Shown: in pieces, positions 51,696 to 61,110 of the stretch
Numbering within the stretch: the first letter of the stretch is position 1
Layout of the letters: every line of letters starts with the position of its first letter
Source: Aromatoleum buckelii
GTDB taxonomy: Bacteria; Pseudomonadota; Gammaproteobacteria; Burkholderiales; Rhodocyclaceae
Assembly: GCF_012910785.2 (NCBI RefSeq)
Contig: NZ_WTVH02000001.1
Span: 270,343-334,342, forward strand
Direction: 5' to 3'
DNA length: 64,000 bases
Position numbers and translations under genes: made by a program
The notes under the pieces: generated by a model
The model's input: the letters and a program-made list of their open reading frames with translations, nothing else
What the model was told of the DNA's origin: nothing
The model's database searches: none

Positions 51696-52607
51696 ATGAA
51701 CACACCTTTCGTTTCCCTGTGTCCCGAGATCACCCGGGCAAACGCGCTGACGCTGATGGACTGGCTGGAGGACGAGGATGTCACCCGCTTTCTGAGCGAT
51801 TCGCGCCACGTCTCCCGGTCGATCGAGCAGGTCATCGGTCGGGTCCAGTTGCCCATCCTGACCCATCTGTTCAACCAGGGCGGCCGGTTCTTCATGGCCT
51901 ATGATCAGCACGACGTGCCAGTGGGCTTCGTGCGTCTCGTCAAGATGGGCCCGGACTGCGAGATGGTCCTGGTCATCGGCGACCGCGACAACTGGGGTCG
52001 CAAGTTCGGCGCCAGCGCCATCCGCGAAGGCATGAAGCTCGCCTTCTTCGAGATGCGCGCGGAGAAGCTCATCGCCAAAATCCACCCGGAGAACGTGCGA
52101 TCGCTGAACGCTTTCCTGCGTAGCGGCTTTTTGCCGGAAAGCGAAACGCCGGCGAGGAAGTCCCTGGTCATGAGCTCGGGGCGCTATCTCCGGCTCTTGC
52201 GCGAACGCCCTGCGGTTCACACCGCCGACATCTACATCACCGAGATCGACAAGGCACGGCTCAGGAGTCTGATCGACCTCGAACAGGGCTCCGATATTTT
52301 CGAGCTCGAGCATGAGATCGAGCGAGCCATCGTCGTCGATCCCAGGAAAGTGGCCGAGGATGTTGTCACGATGAACTCCCGGGCCTTGCTGCAGGTGAAC
52401 GACGAGGAAGTGGAAGTCGCGCTGGTTTACCCCGAGGAGGCGGACGATCGCGCCGGAAAACTATCGGTTTGCTCCGGCATCGGCACCGCGATCTTGGGCT
52501 ACAAGGAGGGCGATGCATTTAGCTGGCGGATTCCGAACCGAACCTGCCATATCCGGATTGGGAAAGTGCTTTATCAACCGGAAGCTGCGGGCGATTTCCA
52601 CCTGTAG
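51696..52607 (+). CDS. GNAT acetyltransferase fused to an Rnk/GreA-C-type domain
   Basis: 303 residues, with CAGGAGTCTCTAAAA upstream. Residues 1-165 are a GNAT fold (FFMAYDQHDVPVGFVRLVKM, VLVIGDRDNWGRKFGASAIR for acetyl-CoA, IHPENVRSLNAFLRSGFLPE). Residues 178-303 match Rnk, the GreA/GreB-like regulator that binds RNA polymerase in the secondary channel: DIYITEIDKARLRSLIDLEQ, VVTMNSRALLQVNDEEVEVA, LVYPEEADD, and the ending VLYQPEAAGDFHL. The coiled-coil of Rnk is shortened. This is an unusual fusion, pairing a transferase with an RNA-polymerase-binding domain. Probably the last gene of the small operon. Confidence 0.82.
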   Translation: MNTPFVSLCPEITRANALTLMDWLEDEDVTRFLSDSRHVSRSIEQVIGRVQLPILTHLFNQGGRFFMAYDQHDVPVGFVRLVKMGPDCEMVLVIGDRDNWGRKFGASAIREGMKLAFFEMRAEKLIAKIHPENVRSLNAFLRSGFLPESETPARKSLVMSSGRYLRLLRERPAVHTADIYITEIDKARLRSLIDLEQGSDIFELEHEIERAIVVDPRKVAEDVVTMNSRALLQVNDEEVEVALVYPEEADDRAGKLSVCSGIGTAILGYKEGDAFSWRIPNRTCHIRIGKVLYQPEAAGDFHL

Positions 52608-52988
52608 GTCTGCACGCTGCGCAACCGTCGCAGATCACGCAGTGAGCGCTCGGGCCGGCTGCGATTCGGCGGTAGCTCCTCGCCACAATCGACCGGTTGC
52701 TGCTGAAAGCTGATCTTCAATCCCGCGCGATACTAAGGTCTGCATTGGGTCCAGTCGAATCATCGAAGGCTAAACGGCGGGTTTCAGGGTGGACCTGCCG
52801 CCCGCAAGCGAAGACCAGACTGCAGAGCGTCGGTCTGACTGGCCTTTCACCTGAACCTCATTGCGACCATTTGCGAATTGCCTCGACCGACCGGCCACGG
52901 ACCAGCGGTGGCAGAAAGAGCATGCAACGGGCTGGCCGAAACGGTCATTGGCGACGGCAACGAGCGCTCGCAATACCGCAAGAACCGC
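52608..52988. other. Intergenic region with repeat-like sequence, no gene
   Basis: About 380 bases with segments of the dispersed-repeat flavour (CGATTCGGCGGTAGCTCCTC, AAGCGAAGACCAGACTGCAG). No start with a ribosome site. Confidence 0.35.
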
Positions 52989-53100
52989 CTACTCGAGCTT
53001 GCCATGGCAGTGTTTGTATCGCTTTCCCGACCCGCAGGGGCAGAGACTGTTTTGCGGCGGTAAAGCACCCTCGCCAAGTACCTTGCGCGGGCACGCCGTC
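52989..53100 (-). pseudogene. SEC-C zinc-motif tail, out of frame with the ATPase gene
   Basis: Just after the stop of the large ATPase-repeat gene, a different frame reads [20 protein letters not shown] and then [11 protein letters not shown] before a [17 protein letters not shown] is the SEC-C motif (C-x-C-x8-C-H), a zinc-binding tail found on SecA and on many unrelated proteins. No start codon precedes it. Either it is a frameshifted C-terminus of the ATPase gene or the 3' end of another lost gene. Confidence 0.6.
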
Positions 53101-56100
53101 TTAACGCTTTTGCGTCTCGAAATGGACTATCCAATCTTGCGTGCCGAGCGTCTCCGGATGGTCGGGGCCCAGCACGCGCTGCTGGTCAGTTAGCAGGGCC
53201 TTGGACAGGGCCAGCGCCGCGCCCGCGTCGCCGGCCTGGCCGGTCCAGTGAGCGATGTTGCCGCGGCTCGTCAGCGTGTTCGGATGGTCGGGGCCCAGCA
53301 CGCGCTGCTGGTCAGGGAGCAGGGTCATGGACAGGGCCAGCGCTGCACTCGCGTCGCCGGCCTGGCCAGTCCAGGCAGCGATGTTGGCACGGGTCCTCAG
53401 TGTGTCTGGATGGTCGGGGCCCAGCACCCGCTGCTGGTCAGGTAACAGGGCCTTGTACAGGGCCAGCGCCGCGCACGCGTCGCCGGCATGGCCGGTCCAG
53501 GCAGCGATGTTGGCACGAGTCCCCTGCGTGTCCGGATGGTCGAGGTCCAGCACACGCTGCTGGTCAGGTAACAGGGCCTTATACAGGGCCAGCGCCGCGC
53601 CCGCGTCACCGGCCTGGCCGGTCCAGGCAGCGATGTTGCCGCGGGTTGTCAGCGTGTCCGGATGGTCGGGGCCCAGCACACGTTGCTGGTCAGGTAACAG
53701 GGCCTTGGACAGGGCCAGCGCCCCGCCCGCGTCACCGGCGTGGCCGGTCCAGGCAGCGATGTTGCCGCGGGTTGTCAGCACGTCCGGATGGTCGGGCCCC
53801 AGCACACGCTGCTGATCAGGTAACAGGGCCTTGTACAGCGCCAGCGCCGCGCCCACGTCACCGGCCTGGCCGGTCCAGGCAGCGATGTTGCCGCGCGTCC
53901 TCAGCGTGTCCGGGTGGTCGGGGCCCAGCACACGCTGCTGATCGGGTAGCAGGGCCTTGTACAGGGCCAGCGCCGCACCCGCGTCGCCGGCCCGTCCGGT
54001 CCAGTGAGCGATATGGCCGCGGCCCGCCAGCGTATCCGGATGGTCGGGGCTCAGCATACGCTGCCGGTCAGGTAGCAGGGCCTTGTACAGGGCCAGCGCC
54101 GCGTCCGCGTCGCCAGCCGCGCCGGTCCATGCAGCGATGTTGCCACGCGTCGCCAGCGTGTTCGGATGGTCGGGGCCCAGCACACGCTGCTGGTCGGGTA
54201 ACAGGGTCTTGGACAGGGCCAGCGCCGCGCCCGGCTCGCCGATTTGGCCCGTCCAGGCCGCGATGTTGCCGCGGGTCGTCAGCGTGTCCTGATGGTCGGG
54301 GCCCAGTACACGCTGCTGATCGGGTAGCAGGCCCTTGTACAGGGCCAGCGCGGCGCCCGCGTCGCCGGCCTGGCCCGTCCAGGCAGCGATATGGCCGCGA
54401 GCCCTTAGTGTGTCCGGATCGTCGGGGCGCAGCACACGCTGCTGTTCCGGCAGCAGGGCTTTGAACAGGGCCAGCGCCGCGCCCGGGTCGCCGGCTTGGC
54501 CGGTCCAGGCAGCGATGTTGGCACGAGCCTCCAAGGCGTAAGGGCTGTCCGCATCAAGCCGCTCAGCCAGTATCGCGCTTGCGCGAATCCAGGCTGTCTT
54601 GCGGGCACTCGCAAGGAGTCCAATGGGGAGCGAGTCTTCCAGGGTGAAGAATGCCGAGCGGAATACCTCGGCATCGAGCAATCCGGTTTGGGCGTGGCTC
54701 AACAGGATGTCGGAGGCTCGCGTGAAAGCCGCTAGCAGGGCACCCGTCGCATGTTGGCGAACGCCTTGCGCCAGCAACTCGGAATAGTGCGCGACGAGTA
54801 CGTTGATCACCGTCTCCGCCTTCTTCGGACCGTTTTGTTGGTCCTTCAGGTTTGAGAGCAAGGCCTCCTGCATCTTGCTGTGAAATCGGTAGGTTTGCCC
54901 GATGGGCAGAACGTGGGAGTTGTCCGGCCCGACAAGGTCGTGAAAGTCCTGAATCTGGATGCCCTTGATCACATGCCGGCTGACCAGCACCTGAAATACC
55001 CCCTCGTCAAACTCCAGCGCAAGCGCCAGAGATTGCAATGCACTGAGTTGGGACGCAGGCATGTAGCGCAGGAAGCGCTCCTGCAGATCCTTGTGCCCAT
55101 GGCCCAGATGCACACGCGAATCGAAGTGGTCACGGTGCGTGCCGATCTGTTTGATCGCCAGATCCAGTGCGAAAGGGTGAAAACTGCGTTCGGTCGATTC
55201 CGCAGGGCTCTCCTCGGCGGCGTCGAGAATCGCATCGCCGTTTGTGACCATGATTTGAAGAATCTGCCCGCATACAGAGTCGGTCGCGTGCGCCGTGTAC
55301 CAGTCCATCACCTGGCCCAGAAAAAGGCGTGCGTCTTCCAAGCTCAAGCCGCCGACGCAGTGCTGTTCAATCAGGGCGTCCCAGGTTTCCTCCGGTGCAT
55401 CGTCCCGGTGGTCGTAAAGGATTCGCCACAGAACCCTGTTGCGGCCGAAAAAGACGAAACCGCAACGAGGCTGCGGTTCGTGCGTCGCCAGGCGGTCGCA
55501 CAGTGCTTGCAGCGCCCATTGCGAATTGCGGGCGTTGGTGGTGGACTGAATCCGTTCGAAACCATCGACGGCAATGCACAAAGCGTAGGGATGACTGTTG
55601 CGCTCGCCCTGCGCCTCGAGGAAATCCAGGAGGTCCCCGGCAAGGACATCATGGGCATGCTTCTCGAAGTCTGCGCTCGCGAGTTCTGCAAGCTCGAGAT
55701 TGGGAAAACGCTCGGCATAGCGCTTCGCGCGCCGGGAGTCTCGGAACGCGATTGCAGCCTTGAGCGCCAGATTGACCCCTTTGATCGACGTGGCAAGATC
55801 CGTGAATTGGGCCCAAATCGATCCGACGACTTCAGAAACCTTCTCGGGCGCTCCAAGAAATTCCTCGATTTCATCGCGGCTGAAGGCAGCGGACTCTGCC
55901 ATTCGCGCCTTCCAGGCAAGGCAGTAGATGTCGAACAGAGGAAGCGAACAGCCCGCATGTTTCAGCGCGGTCCGCAGGTGTCGAGAGAAGAAATCGAAGA
56001 TCGGGTACTCGGGGGTGAACGTGTCGGAATCGAGATCGACTTGCGCAAAGGCGAGCGGAGGGCCTCCTTGATCCTGCATCTCCGCTCGGAAATCGTTGAT

Positions 56101-56298
56101 CGATTTTTCTCGCAGAGCGGTCTTGCCTGCTCCCCCGACCCCATAGAACACCTTGATCGGCTTAGACAGGATGAACGGGCGCGCCAGCAGTTCGATGAAG
56201 AACGCACGCAGCACGTTGCGCGAGTCCTCGCGATCCGTAAAGACATCCGCTGCTCTTGGGCCCGGGGGTGGGCGGAATATTCCCTTACTTCGAGCCAT
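53101..56298 (-). CDS. STAND-type NTPase with eleven 42-residue TPR-like repeats
   Basis: 1065 residues; the ATG follows GCGGAGGACTGG. Residues 15-60 lead into a P-loop ([20 protein letters not shown]); a Walker B-like strand is [12 protein letters not shown] near 245, and helical winged-helix-like segments follow (to about 570). This is the STAND/NB-ARC type of signal-transduction ATPase. Residues 585-1047 are eleven consecutive 42-residue repeats of the kinesin-light-chain/FxTPR kind, each close to [20 protein letters not shown] followed by [20 protein letters not shown], and a twelfth partial copy. No effector domain is visible at either end. STAND proteins oligomerise on ligand binding and often act in anti-phage defence or regulation; that role here is inference. 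Confidence 0.82.
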   Translation of the reverse strand: MARSKGIFRPPPGPRAADVFTDREDSRNVLRAFFIELLARPFILSKPIKVFYGVGGAGKTALREKSINDFRAEMQDQGGPPLAFAQVDLDSDTFTPEYPIFDFFSRHLRTALKHAGCSLPLFDIYCLAWKARMAESAAFSRDEIEEFLGAPEKVSEVVGSIWAQFTDLATSIKGVNLALKAAIAFRDSRRAKRYAERFPNLELAELASADFEKHAHDVLAGDLLDFLEAQGERNSHPYALCIAVDGFERIQSTTNARNSQWALQALCDRLATHEPQPRCGFVFFGRNRVLWRILYDHRDDAPEETWDALIEQHCVGGLSLEDARLFLGQVMDWYTAHATDSVCGQILQIMVTNGDAILDAAEESPAESTERSFHPFALDLAIKQIGTHRDHFDSRVHLGHGHKDLQERFLRYMPASQLSALQSLALALEFDEGVFQVLVSRHVIKGIQIQDFHDLVGPDNSHVLPIGQTYRFHSKMQEALLSNLKDQQNGPKKAETVINVLVAHYSELLAQGVRQHATGALLAAFTRASDILLSHAQTGLLDAEVFRSAFFTLEDSLPIGLLASARKTAWIRASAILAERLDADSPYALEARANIAAWTGQAGDPGAALALFKALLPEQQRVLRPDDPDTLRARGHIAAWTGQAGDAGAALALYKGLLPDQQRVLGPDHQDTLTTRGNIAAWTGQIGEPGAALALSKTLLPDQQRVLGPDHPNTLATRGNIAAWTGAAGDADAALALYKALLPDRQRMLSPDHPDTLAGRGHIAHWTGRAGDAGAALALYKALLPDQQRVLGPDHPDTLRTRGNIAAWTGQAGDVGAALALYKALLPDQQRVLGPDHPDVLTTRGNIAAWTGHAGDAGGALALSKALLPDQQRVLGPDHPDTLTTRGNIAAWTGQAGDAGAALALYKALLPDQQRVLDLDHPDTQGTRANIAAWTGHAGDACAALALYKALLPDQQRVLGPDHPDTLRTRANIAAWTGQAGDASAALALSMTLLPDQQRVLGPDHPNTLTSRGNIAHWTGQAGDAGAALALSKALLTDQQRVLGPDHPETLGTQDWIVHFETQKR
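53140..54555 (-). repeat. Eleven tandem 126-bp coding repeats
   Basis: The DNA of the repeat region is as uniform as the protein: a 126-bp unit recurs eleven times, with phrases such as CAGCACACGCTGCTGGTCAG and GTCCAGGCAGCGATGTTGCC in most units. Neighbouring units often differ by only a few bases, including silent positions, which points to recent duplication or gene conversion and to likely copy-number variation between strains. Confidence 0.85.
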
Positions 56299-56604
56299 CC
56301 AGTCCTCCGCAGGGCTGAATTCGGTCCGGCAGGCGATTGCAAACGACCGGTTCGGAACCGATAGGTGCTGATGAGATTGTGCACTCTCTCGGACAGGTGC
56401 GAAACAAGTGACGGCCGGTGAGATCTGCTTCGCAAGGTAAGGCTGATGTCTCCTCGGTGGCGCGAGCGAGCGGTAGCTACCAAAGGGGAGCCGGCAGTCA
56501 GATAACCGGTTTCAGAAATGAACGAACGCCTGCTGATGGCCGTTATGAATAGTTGTTCATAACGGCCAGAAGGAGACGGTCGAGATTTCACCCAGTAGTG
56601 GCTA
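56299..56604. other. Intergenic region with a 12-bp hairpin
   Basis: Promoter region of the ATPase gene. GGCCGTTATGAA (56538-56549) and TTCATAACGGCC (56556-56567) form a perfect 12-bp stem with a 6-nt loop. No T-run follows. No other feature recognised. Confidence 0.55.
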
Positions 56605-56880
56605 TTGCCGCGCACGGGACAGGGTGGCGTCCGCAGGACGCTTGAAATGGTCAGTGCCATGACCCGCGCGACCAAACAGGCTGGGACCAAGGCAATACCG
56701 TTGCTCGCGCCTGCCATCGAGAACCTGAGCATGCAGGATGCGAAAGGCATCCTGAGCGGCGGCGAAACCGCGGCAGCAGAATATTTCCGCAGGACTACGA
56801 GCGACCAACTCACCCAAAAACTCCTGCCCCTCGACACTCGGGCGACGGGCCGGGGCGGCCTGGCGGAAAAATACAGGCCT
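56605..56880 (+). pseudogene. DUF4197-family fragment
   Basis: The frame reads MVSAMTRATKQAGTKAIPLL, IENLSMQDAKGILSGGETAA and AEYFRRTTSDQLTQKLLPLD. DUF4197 proteins have the same SVQDAK-ILTGGD-AATQYFR-KT segment in the middle of about 230 residues. Both the signal-peptide end and the C-terminal part are missing. A remnant only. Confidence 0.6.
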
Positions 56881-56946
56881 TGCGATCGCGTACGTCCCGG
56901 CGTTCGTGTGGTGTAAGGCGTGCGCGCGGCGTGGCGTATCGAACCA

Positions 56947-59900
56947 TCACGCCAGACCGCAGCGCCGCATGAAGATGTTGGTAAAGGTTCCGCCCCCCAA
57001 CGCGCGCTGAACAGCTTTCCACGCGTCGATGCGCGGATTGCCGTAGGTGCTCTCGAGATCGATGAAGCGCAGCATGCCGTTGCTCTGCCCCCAATGTAGC
57101 GCACCGCCTTCGGTGCGCGTGAGTTGCTCGACCAGGCGCACAAGCCCATGCCCGTCGGGACGGCCGATCAGCGACACCTCGACCATGCCGCTCGGATCGA
57201 AGCGCTCCATGCCCAGCCACGCGCTGGTGCGTCCGGTGACCCGCAGCGAGAGCCAGCCGGCGGGGAACATCTTGCTGTCGCTGGCGACACCCTGGTCGAA
57301 GGCGTCGAGCACGGTGTCGACAAAGGAAACCGCATCGGGCACCACGACCATCAGCCCGGGCTGGTCGAGGCTCGGCACCTGCGGGAAGAAGCTGAAGGCG
57401 GCTTCCACCGAAGTGCCGCCCAGCGTCGGAAACGCGCGCTCGGTGCTGCCCCCGGCCATCACCTTGTAGCCCACGTCGATGGTCGGATCCGCGGGGTTGC
57501 CGGGCAGCGGAAAGGTCTTGCGCATCACCAGGTCGGTGACGGCGCGCACCGCCCACGGGTAATTGTTCTCCTTGCAGAAAACCAGCAACGCATGCAGCTG
57601 GTCGAGCACGCTGCCTTCGCTCGAAGGGCCGTGAAAGTGGAAGTTGAGCGCCTCGTGATGGCCGAATTCAGGACTGTTGGTGATCGCGTTGCGGATATCG
57701 TCGGCGCTGACGTCGGTGGAGTTGGCGAGCGGTGTCACGCCCTGCTTGCCCTGGAGCGGCACTTCGGCGCGGTTGCTGGCGTAGCAGTTGTGGCTGCCGT
57801 CCGCATTGCGGATCGGATTCACCACCACCTGGGCGAAGCGATTGGGGGGGTTTCCCAGGTTCGGATTGGCGCGCAGAAAGTCGCGCATGCCGGTCCACGT
57901 CCCGTTGAAGAAGTCGGCAAACGCGTTGGGCGACGCTTCCGCATTGAAGGCCTCCCAAGTCGACCACCTGTTCCATTGCAGCAGCGAATACTGCGGCACG
58001 ACCTCGAGGATCACCGCGTAGATCACGCCCATCGCCCCCATCGACACGAGGGTCGCGCGGAACATGTCATCGTCGTAGTGAATGGTATCCGCAAGGCATG
58101 GGTAGACCCGCCGCAGGCGGGCCGGGTCGGTGAGGTGCGCGGCCGGTTCGATCCAGTGATGCACGCCGCCGGCGCCGACCAGATAGATGGCGCGGACCGC
58201 GTCGGCGAGCGGCGGACGATCGAAGTCGCCGCCGTGCGTCCCGGTCGAGAAGGCGCCGGCGATGGTCTGGCCCGACGAACCGCCCATCGTCCGCAGCGCG
58301 CGGCGAGGGCTCTGCTCGTCGAGGAGGGTGTTGAGAAAGTTGATGGTCATGCCGGCTTCGACGAAGAAGAAACCGGCCGGGTCCTGGCCGTCGGCGAGCA
58401 CCGCGGAGAGAAGCGGCTGCAGGCTGCGGTCGAGCGTCGTCGTCTCGACTGCGTGACCGAAATTGCCCTCGAAATTGCGCGCGAAGCTGTGGAGCTGCGC
58501 CTCGTTGAGCGCGCCGGCGAGCCCCAGCCGTCGCAGCGGTCCGGCCACGGCCTGGATCGCGCCTTGCATCGGAGTGTCTTGCGGCAGCACGGTCTCCGAG
58601 AAGCCCCAGCCGCTGCCCAGCGCGCGCACGCTCTTGCCCTGCGCCTCGGCGTCGCGGATGGCGCTGGCGAGTTCGTACTGCGTCGTCGGGCGATACTGCG
58701 TGGGGGCCGGCAGAAAGCCGAGGAAGGTCTCGTCGGAGTCGACGATGCCCCAGTTGCTCCACGGCTGGTCGCCCCGTGCCCACGCGCCCGACATGTTCTC
58801 GAGGGCCTGGCAGTGCTCGGCCGGCGACTGGAAGAACACGAAGAAAAGCCGCCCTTCTAGATGGCCCGAGGCCATCGCGCGCACCTCGACCGGGCCGCGC
58901 GCCGTCGCGTCGGTGGCAAAGTCGACCGGCATGCGCGTCTGCCCCGGAGCGATCGTGACGGCGGCGGCCACCTGCAGCGCCTCCGGGCGGCTCGACAGCA
59001 GCCTTACCTCGATCCCGCCGGCTGGTGCAGGACAGGAGAGCTCGACCACGAAGCGGCCGTTGCTGCCTGCGACCAGCTCGTCGCCGGCCGGCACGTCGCG
59101 GATGAGATCGAGGCGCGCCACGCGCTGAATGGTCAGCGCCAAGGGGCCCGCCTGGCCGCACGCTTGGGCACCGGCAAGACTGCGCGCTTCCAGCGTAAAC
59201 GTCTCTTCGCTCGCGGCATCGAGCGCCACGCAACCCTGCGCGCCGTCCTGCCGTACGATGTCGCCTGCGGCATTACGGATCACGACCTCGATGCGCGCGC
59301 AAGCCGGAAGCGACGCGCTGGGCATCGGGTCGTCCAGTCGCACCTCCCAGCACAGGTTGATCAGCCGGCAGGGCTCGGCCACCACCACCGGTCCAGGGTC
59401 GCCATCTGCCGTGAATGAGGCAATCACCGGCGGCTGGATGACGTTGATCAGCACGGGCGTATCAGGGGTCACCGAGCCGCCCGGGAAATCGGGAAAATCG
59501 AAACCGCACAGCCGCTCCAGGTTACCGCCCGCGCCGCGTCCGCCGGTGGCGAAGGGCCCACGCAGGAAAACGTTGCCGGTGCGCGAGTTGGCAGGAATAC
59601 GGAATCGGAGCTCCTGCGCGGTCACACCGACCACCGCGGCAGTGATGTCCTGGCCGCGGAAGATCAGGCGCACCTCGCCCGGCAGCGGCACCGGAAATTC
59701 GCGCCCCGCTGCCGGGCGTCCGATGAAGATCCGGTTCGGATCGTAGTCATGGCACACGCAGTCGGGTTCGACCGAGGCCAGCAGATCGAGATAGGGGTCG
59801 CCCAGCACGCCCGCCACCGCTTCCTCGTAGAGTGTGGCGCACAGGTCGGCCAAGTTCTCGCACCATCCCGGCTCCAGCTCAGCGGGGCCACCCGAGACGG

Positions 59901-60699
59901 GCGGCGTCGGGATATCGGGGGGCGGCAGGCCGCCGTCGTCCGAGGGCAGGATGGGCTCCGAGGGGCCGCCGAAGCCGCCGCTCGGATCGCTTGGGTCGCC
60001 GAACCCGCCGAAATCTCCGCCGGTCGCGCCACTCGGCGCACCACCGGGCTCGCCGGGCGGCGTGCCGCCCTCGCCCGTCGCCTGCCACAGGGCGCGCTCG
60101 AACTGCGCCACCAGCCCGATGCGGTTCCGCAGATAGGTCGTAGCCTGCGTGGTGTGTACCGGCTTTCTCGCCCCGTCGCGCACATCCAGCTGGAATCCCG
60201 CCTGCAGCACGTCGCGGGCGCCGCTCAGCAGCTCGCCGCAGCGGCGCGCGGCGCCGGCCGACGCACCCGGGCCGCCGCCCGGCAGCGCGCCTTCCCCTCT
60301 TGGCGCAGCACCGGAACCGGCGCCGTCGGTGCTACCCGGAGTGGCTCCTGCGGGGACCGTCGCCGAGGCGAAAAGCGGCCCGAGGAATCCCCGCACAGGA
60401 CGCGCAAGCTCGTCCCGCAACGCCTGTTCCGCATCCTTGCTCCCGCCCAGCACATCGCCCGCGAGCCGCGCAATGGCATTCAACTCGTGGATGGCGGTGG
60501 TGACAGCCTTCGGGGCGCGGGCGTGGCGCAGGGGAACGTTTTGCACCCGCGCGGCCAGCGCAACCAGCCGGTCGCGCGAAATGATGGCAGAGCCGCGCGA
60601 CGCAGGGGCAGGTTTGACCGGACTCCTGCCAGCCGGAGAAGATCGTTGCGCCCTGGAGTCGTCGCTGCGCATGCCTTTCGATACGTCGCGGTCGGTCAT
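56947..60699 (-). CDS. Large multidomain FAD-linked oxidase (GULO/ALO-like C-terminus)
   Basis: 1250 residues from the ATG at 60699 (GGCAGGAGACCTTC upstream). Residues 1-210 are helical; 210-275 are a Gly/Pro/Ser linker (GGFGDPSDPSGGFGGPSEP). Residues 300-650 contain a Cys-containing segment (CVCHDYDPNRIFIGRPAAGR) and several beta-rich Ig-like or TIG-like stretches (VPLPGEVRLIFRGQDITAAV, GGIEVRLLSSRPEALQVAAA). From about 665 comes an FAD-binding PCMH domain (QYRPTTQYELASAIRDAEAQ, RALGSGWGFSETV, GQTIAGAFSTGTHGGDF) of the aldonolactone oxidase family, with a long C-terminal substrate domain. No signal peptide. Family oxidases have 450-550 residues; the 660-residue N-terminal addition is unusual. 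Confidence 0.78.
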   Translation of the reverse strand: MTDRDVSKGMRSDDSRAQRSSPAGRSPVKPAPASRGSAIISRDRLVALAARVQNVPLRHARAPKAVTTAIHELNAIARLAGDVLGGSKDAEQALRDELARPVRGFLGPLFASATVPAGATPGSTDGAGSGAAPRGEGALPGGGPGASAGAARRCGELLSGARDVLQAGFQLDVRDGARKPVHTTQATTYLRNRIGLVAQFERALWQATGEGGTPPGEPGGAPSGATGGDFGGFGDPSDPSGGFGGPSEPILPSDDGGLPPPDIPTPPVSGGPAELEPGWCENLADLCATLYEEAVAGVLGDPYLDLLASVEPDCVCHDYDPNRIFIGRPAAGREFPVPLPGEVRLIFRGQDITAAVVGVTAQELRFRIPANSRTGNVFLRGPFATGGRGAGGNLERLCGFDFPDFPGGSVTPDTPVLINVIQPPVIASFTADGDPGPVVVAEPCRLINLCWEVRLDDPMPSASLPACARIEVVIRNAAGDIVRQDGAQGCVALDAASEETFTLEARSLAGAQACGQAGPLALTIQRVARLDLIRDVPAGDELVAGSNGRFVVELSCPAPAGGIEVRLLSSRPEALQVAAAVTIAPGQTRMPVDFATDATARGPVEVRAMASGHLEGRLFFVFFQSPAEHCQALENMSGAWARGDQPWSNWGIVDSDETFLGFLPAPTQYRPTTQYELASAIRDAEAQGKSVRALGSGWGFSETVLPQDTPMQGAIQAVAGPLRRLGLAGALNEAQLHSFARNFEGNFGHAVETTTLDRSLQPLLSAVLADGQDPAGFFFVEAGMTINFLNTLLDEQSPRRALRTMGGSSGQTIAGAFSTGTHGGDFDRPPLADAVRAIYLVGAGGVHHWIEPAAHLTDPARLRRVYPCLADTIHYDDDMFRATLVSMGAMGVIYAVILEVVPQYSLLQWNRWSTWEAFNAEASPNAFADFFNGTWTGMRDFLRANPNLGNPPNRFAQVVVNPIRNADGSHNCYASNRAEVPLQGKQGVTPLANSTDVSADDIRNAITNSPEFGHHEALNFHFHGPSSEGSVLDQLHALLVFCKENNYPWAVRAVTDLVMRKTFPLPGNPADPTIDVGYKVMAGGSTERAFPTLGGTSVEAAFSFFPQVPSLDQPGLMVVVPDAVSFVDTVLDAFDQGVASDSKMFPAGWLSLRVTGRTSAWLGMERFDPSGMVEVSLIGRPDGHGLVRLVEQLTRTEGGALHWGQSNGMLRFIDLESTYGNPRIDAWKAVQRALGGGTFTNIFMRRCGLA

Positions 60700-60888
60700 G
60701 AAGGTCTCCTGCCAAGGCACACCGCGCGCTCGTCCCGGCGCCTTCGCGATGACGTACCCCAAAAATAGACCATGAGCTGCGACCGGCAAGTGGCCGGTCG
60801 CCCTGATTGGCGGAGCGACCTCGCGCGCGCCACACACACACCCGTCGTTCGCGACAGCCGCACAGCGAGCGACGGTCCGGGAGCCAAA

Positions 60889-61110
60889 TCAGGCCCGCCT
60901 CACGCCGCATACCGTCCGGCAGAACTTGATGAAGGACCTGACCTTGCGCGGCGTACGCCGCCCGGGCGGGTGCACGGCATACACGCCGCCGGTCGGGAGC
61001 AACCACTGCGGCAGCAGGCGAACGAGGTTGCCGCTCGCGAAATCGGCTTCGACGCTGAACTGATCCAGCCCGGAGATCGCGGCGCCGTGTCGGATCAGTG
61101 CGCGCAAGGT
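60889..61110 (-). pseudogene. LysR-type regulator, C-terminal fragment
   Basis: The minus strand reads GAAISGLDQFSVEADFASGN, LVRLLPQWLLPTGGVYAVHP and PGRRTPRKVRSFIKF, typical for the end of the LysR effector domain (G-GI-LP-F-v--dL-sG-LV-LLP-W-LP-gGiyAVyP--R--p-KVRaFidF). The winged helix and most of the effector domain are missing; the break at about 61,110 is followed by cassette-array DNA. Confidence 0.75.

Noticed and set aside
53140..54555. Regular 126-bp repeats as a CRISPR or other noncoding array
   Set aside because: The units are fully coding in one frame, contiguous without spacers, and give TPR-like 42-residue repeats.
57124..58860. Long antisense open frames opposite the FAD oxidase and similar frames opposite the sulfatase and GMC genes
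   Set aside because: They mirror the strong codon bias of the real genes and have no start signals or conserved motifs.
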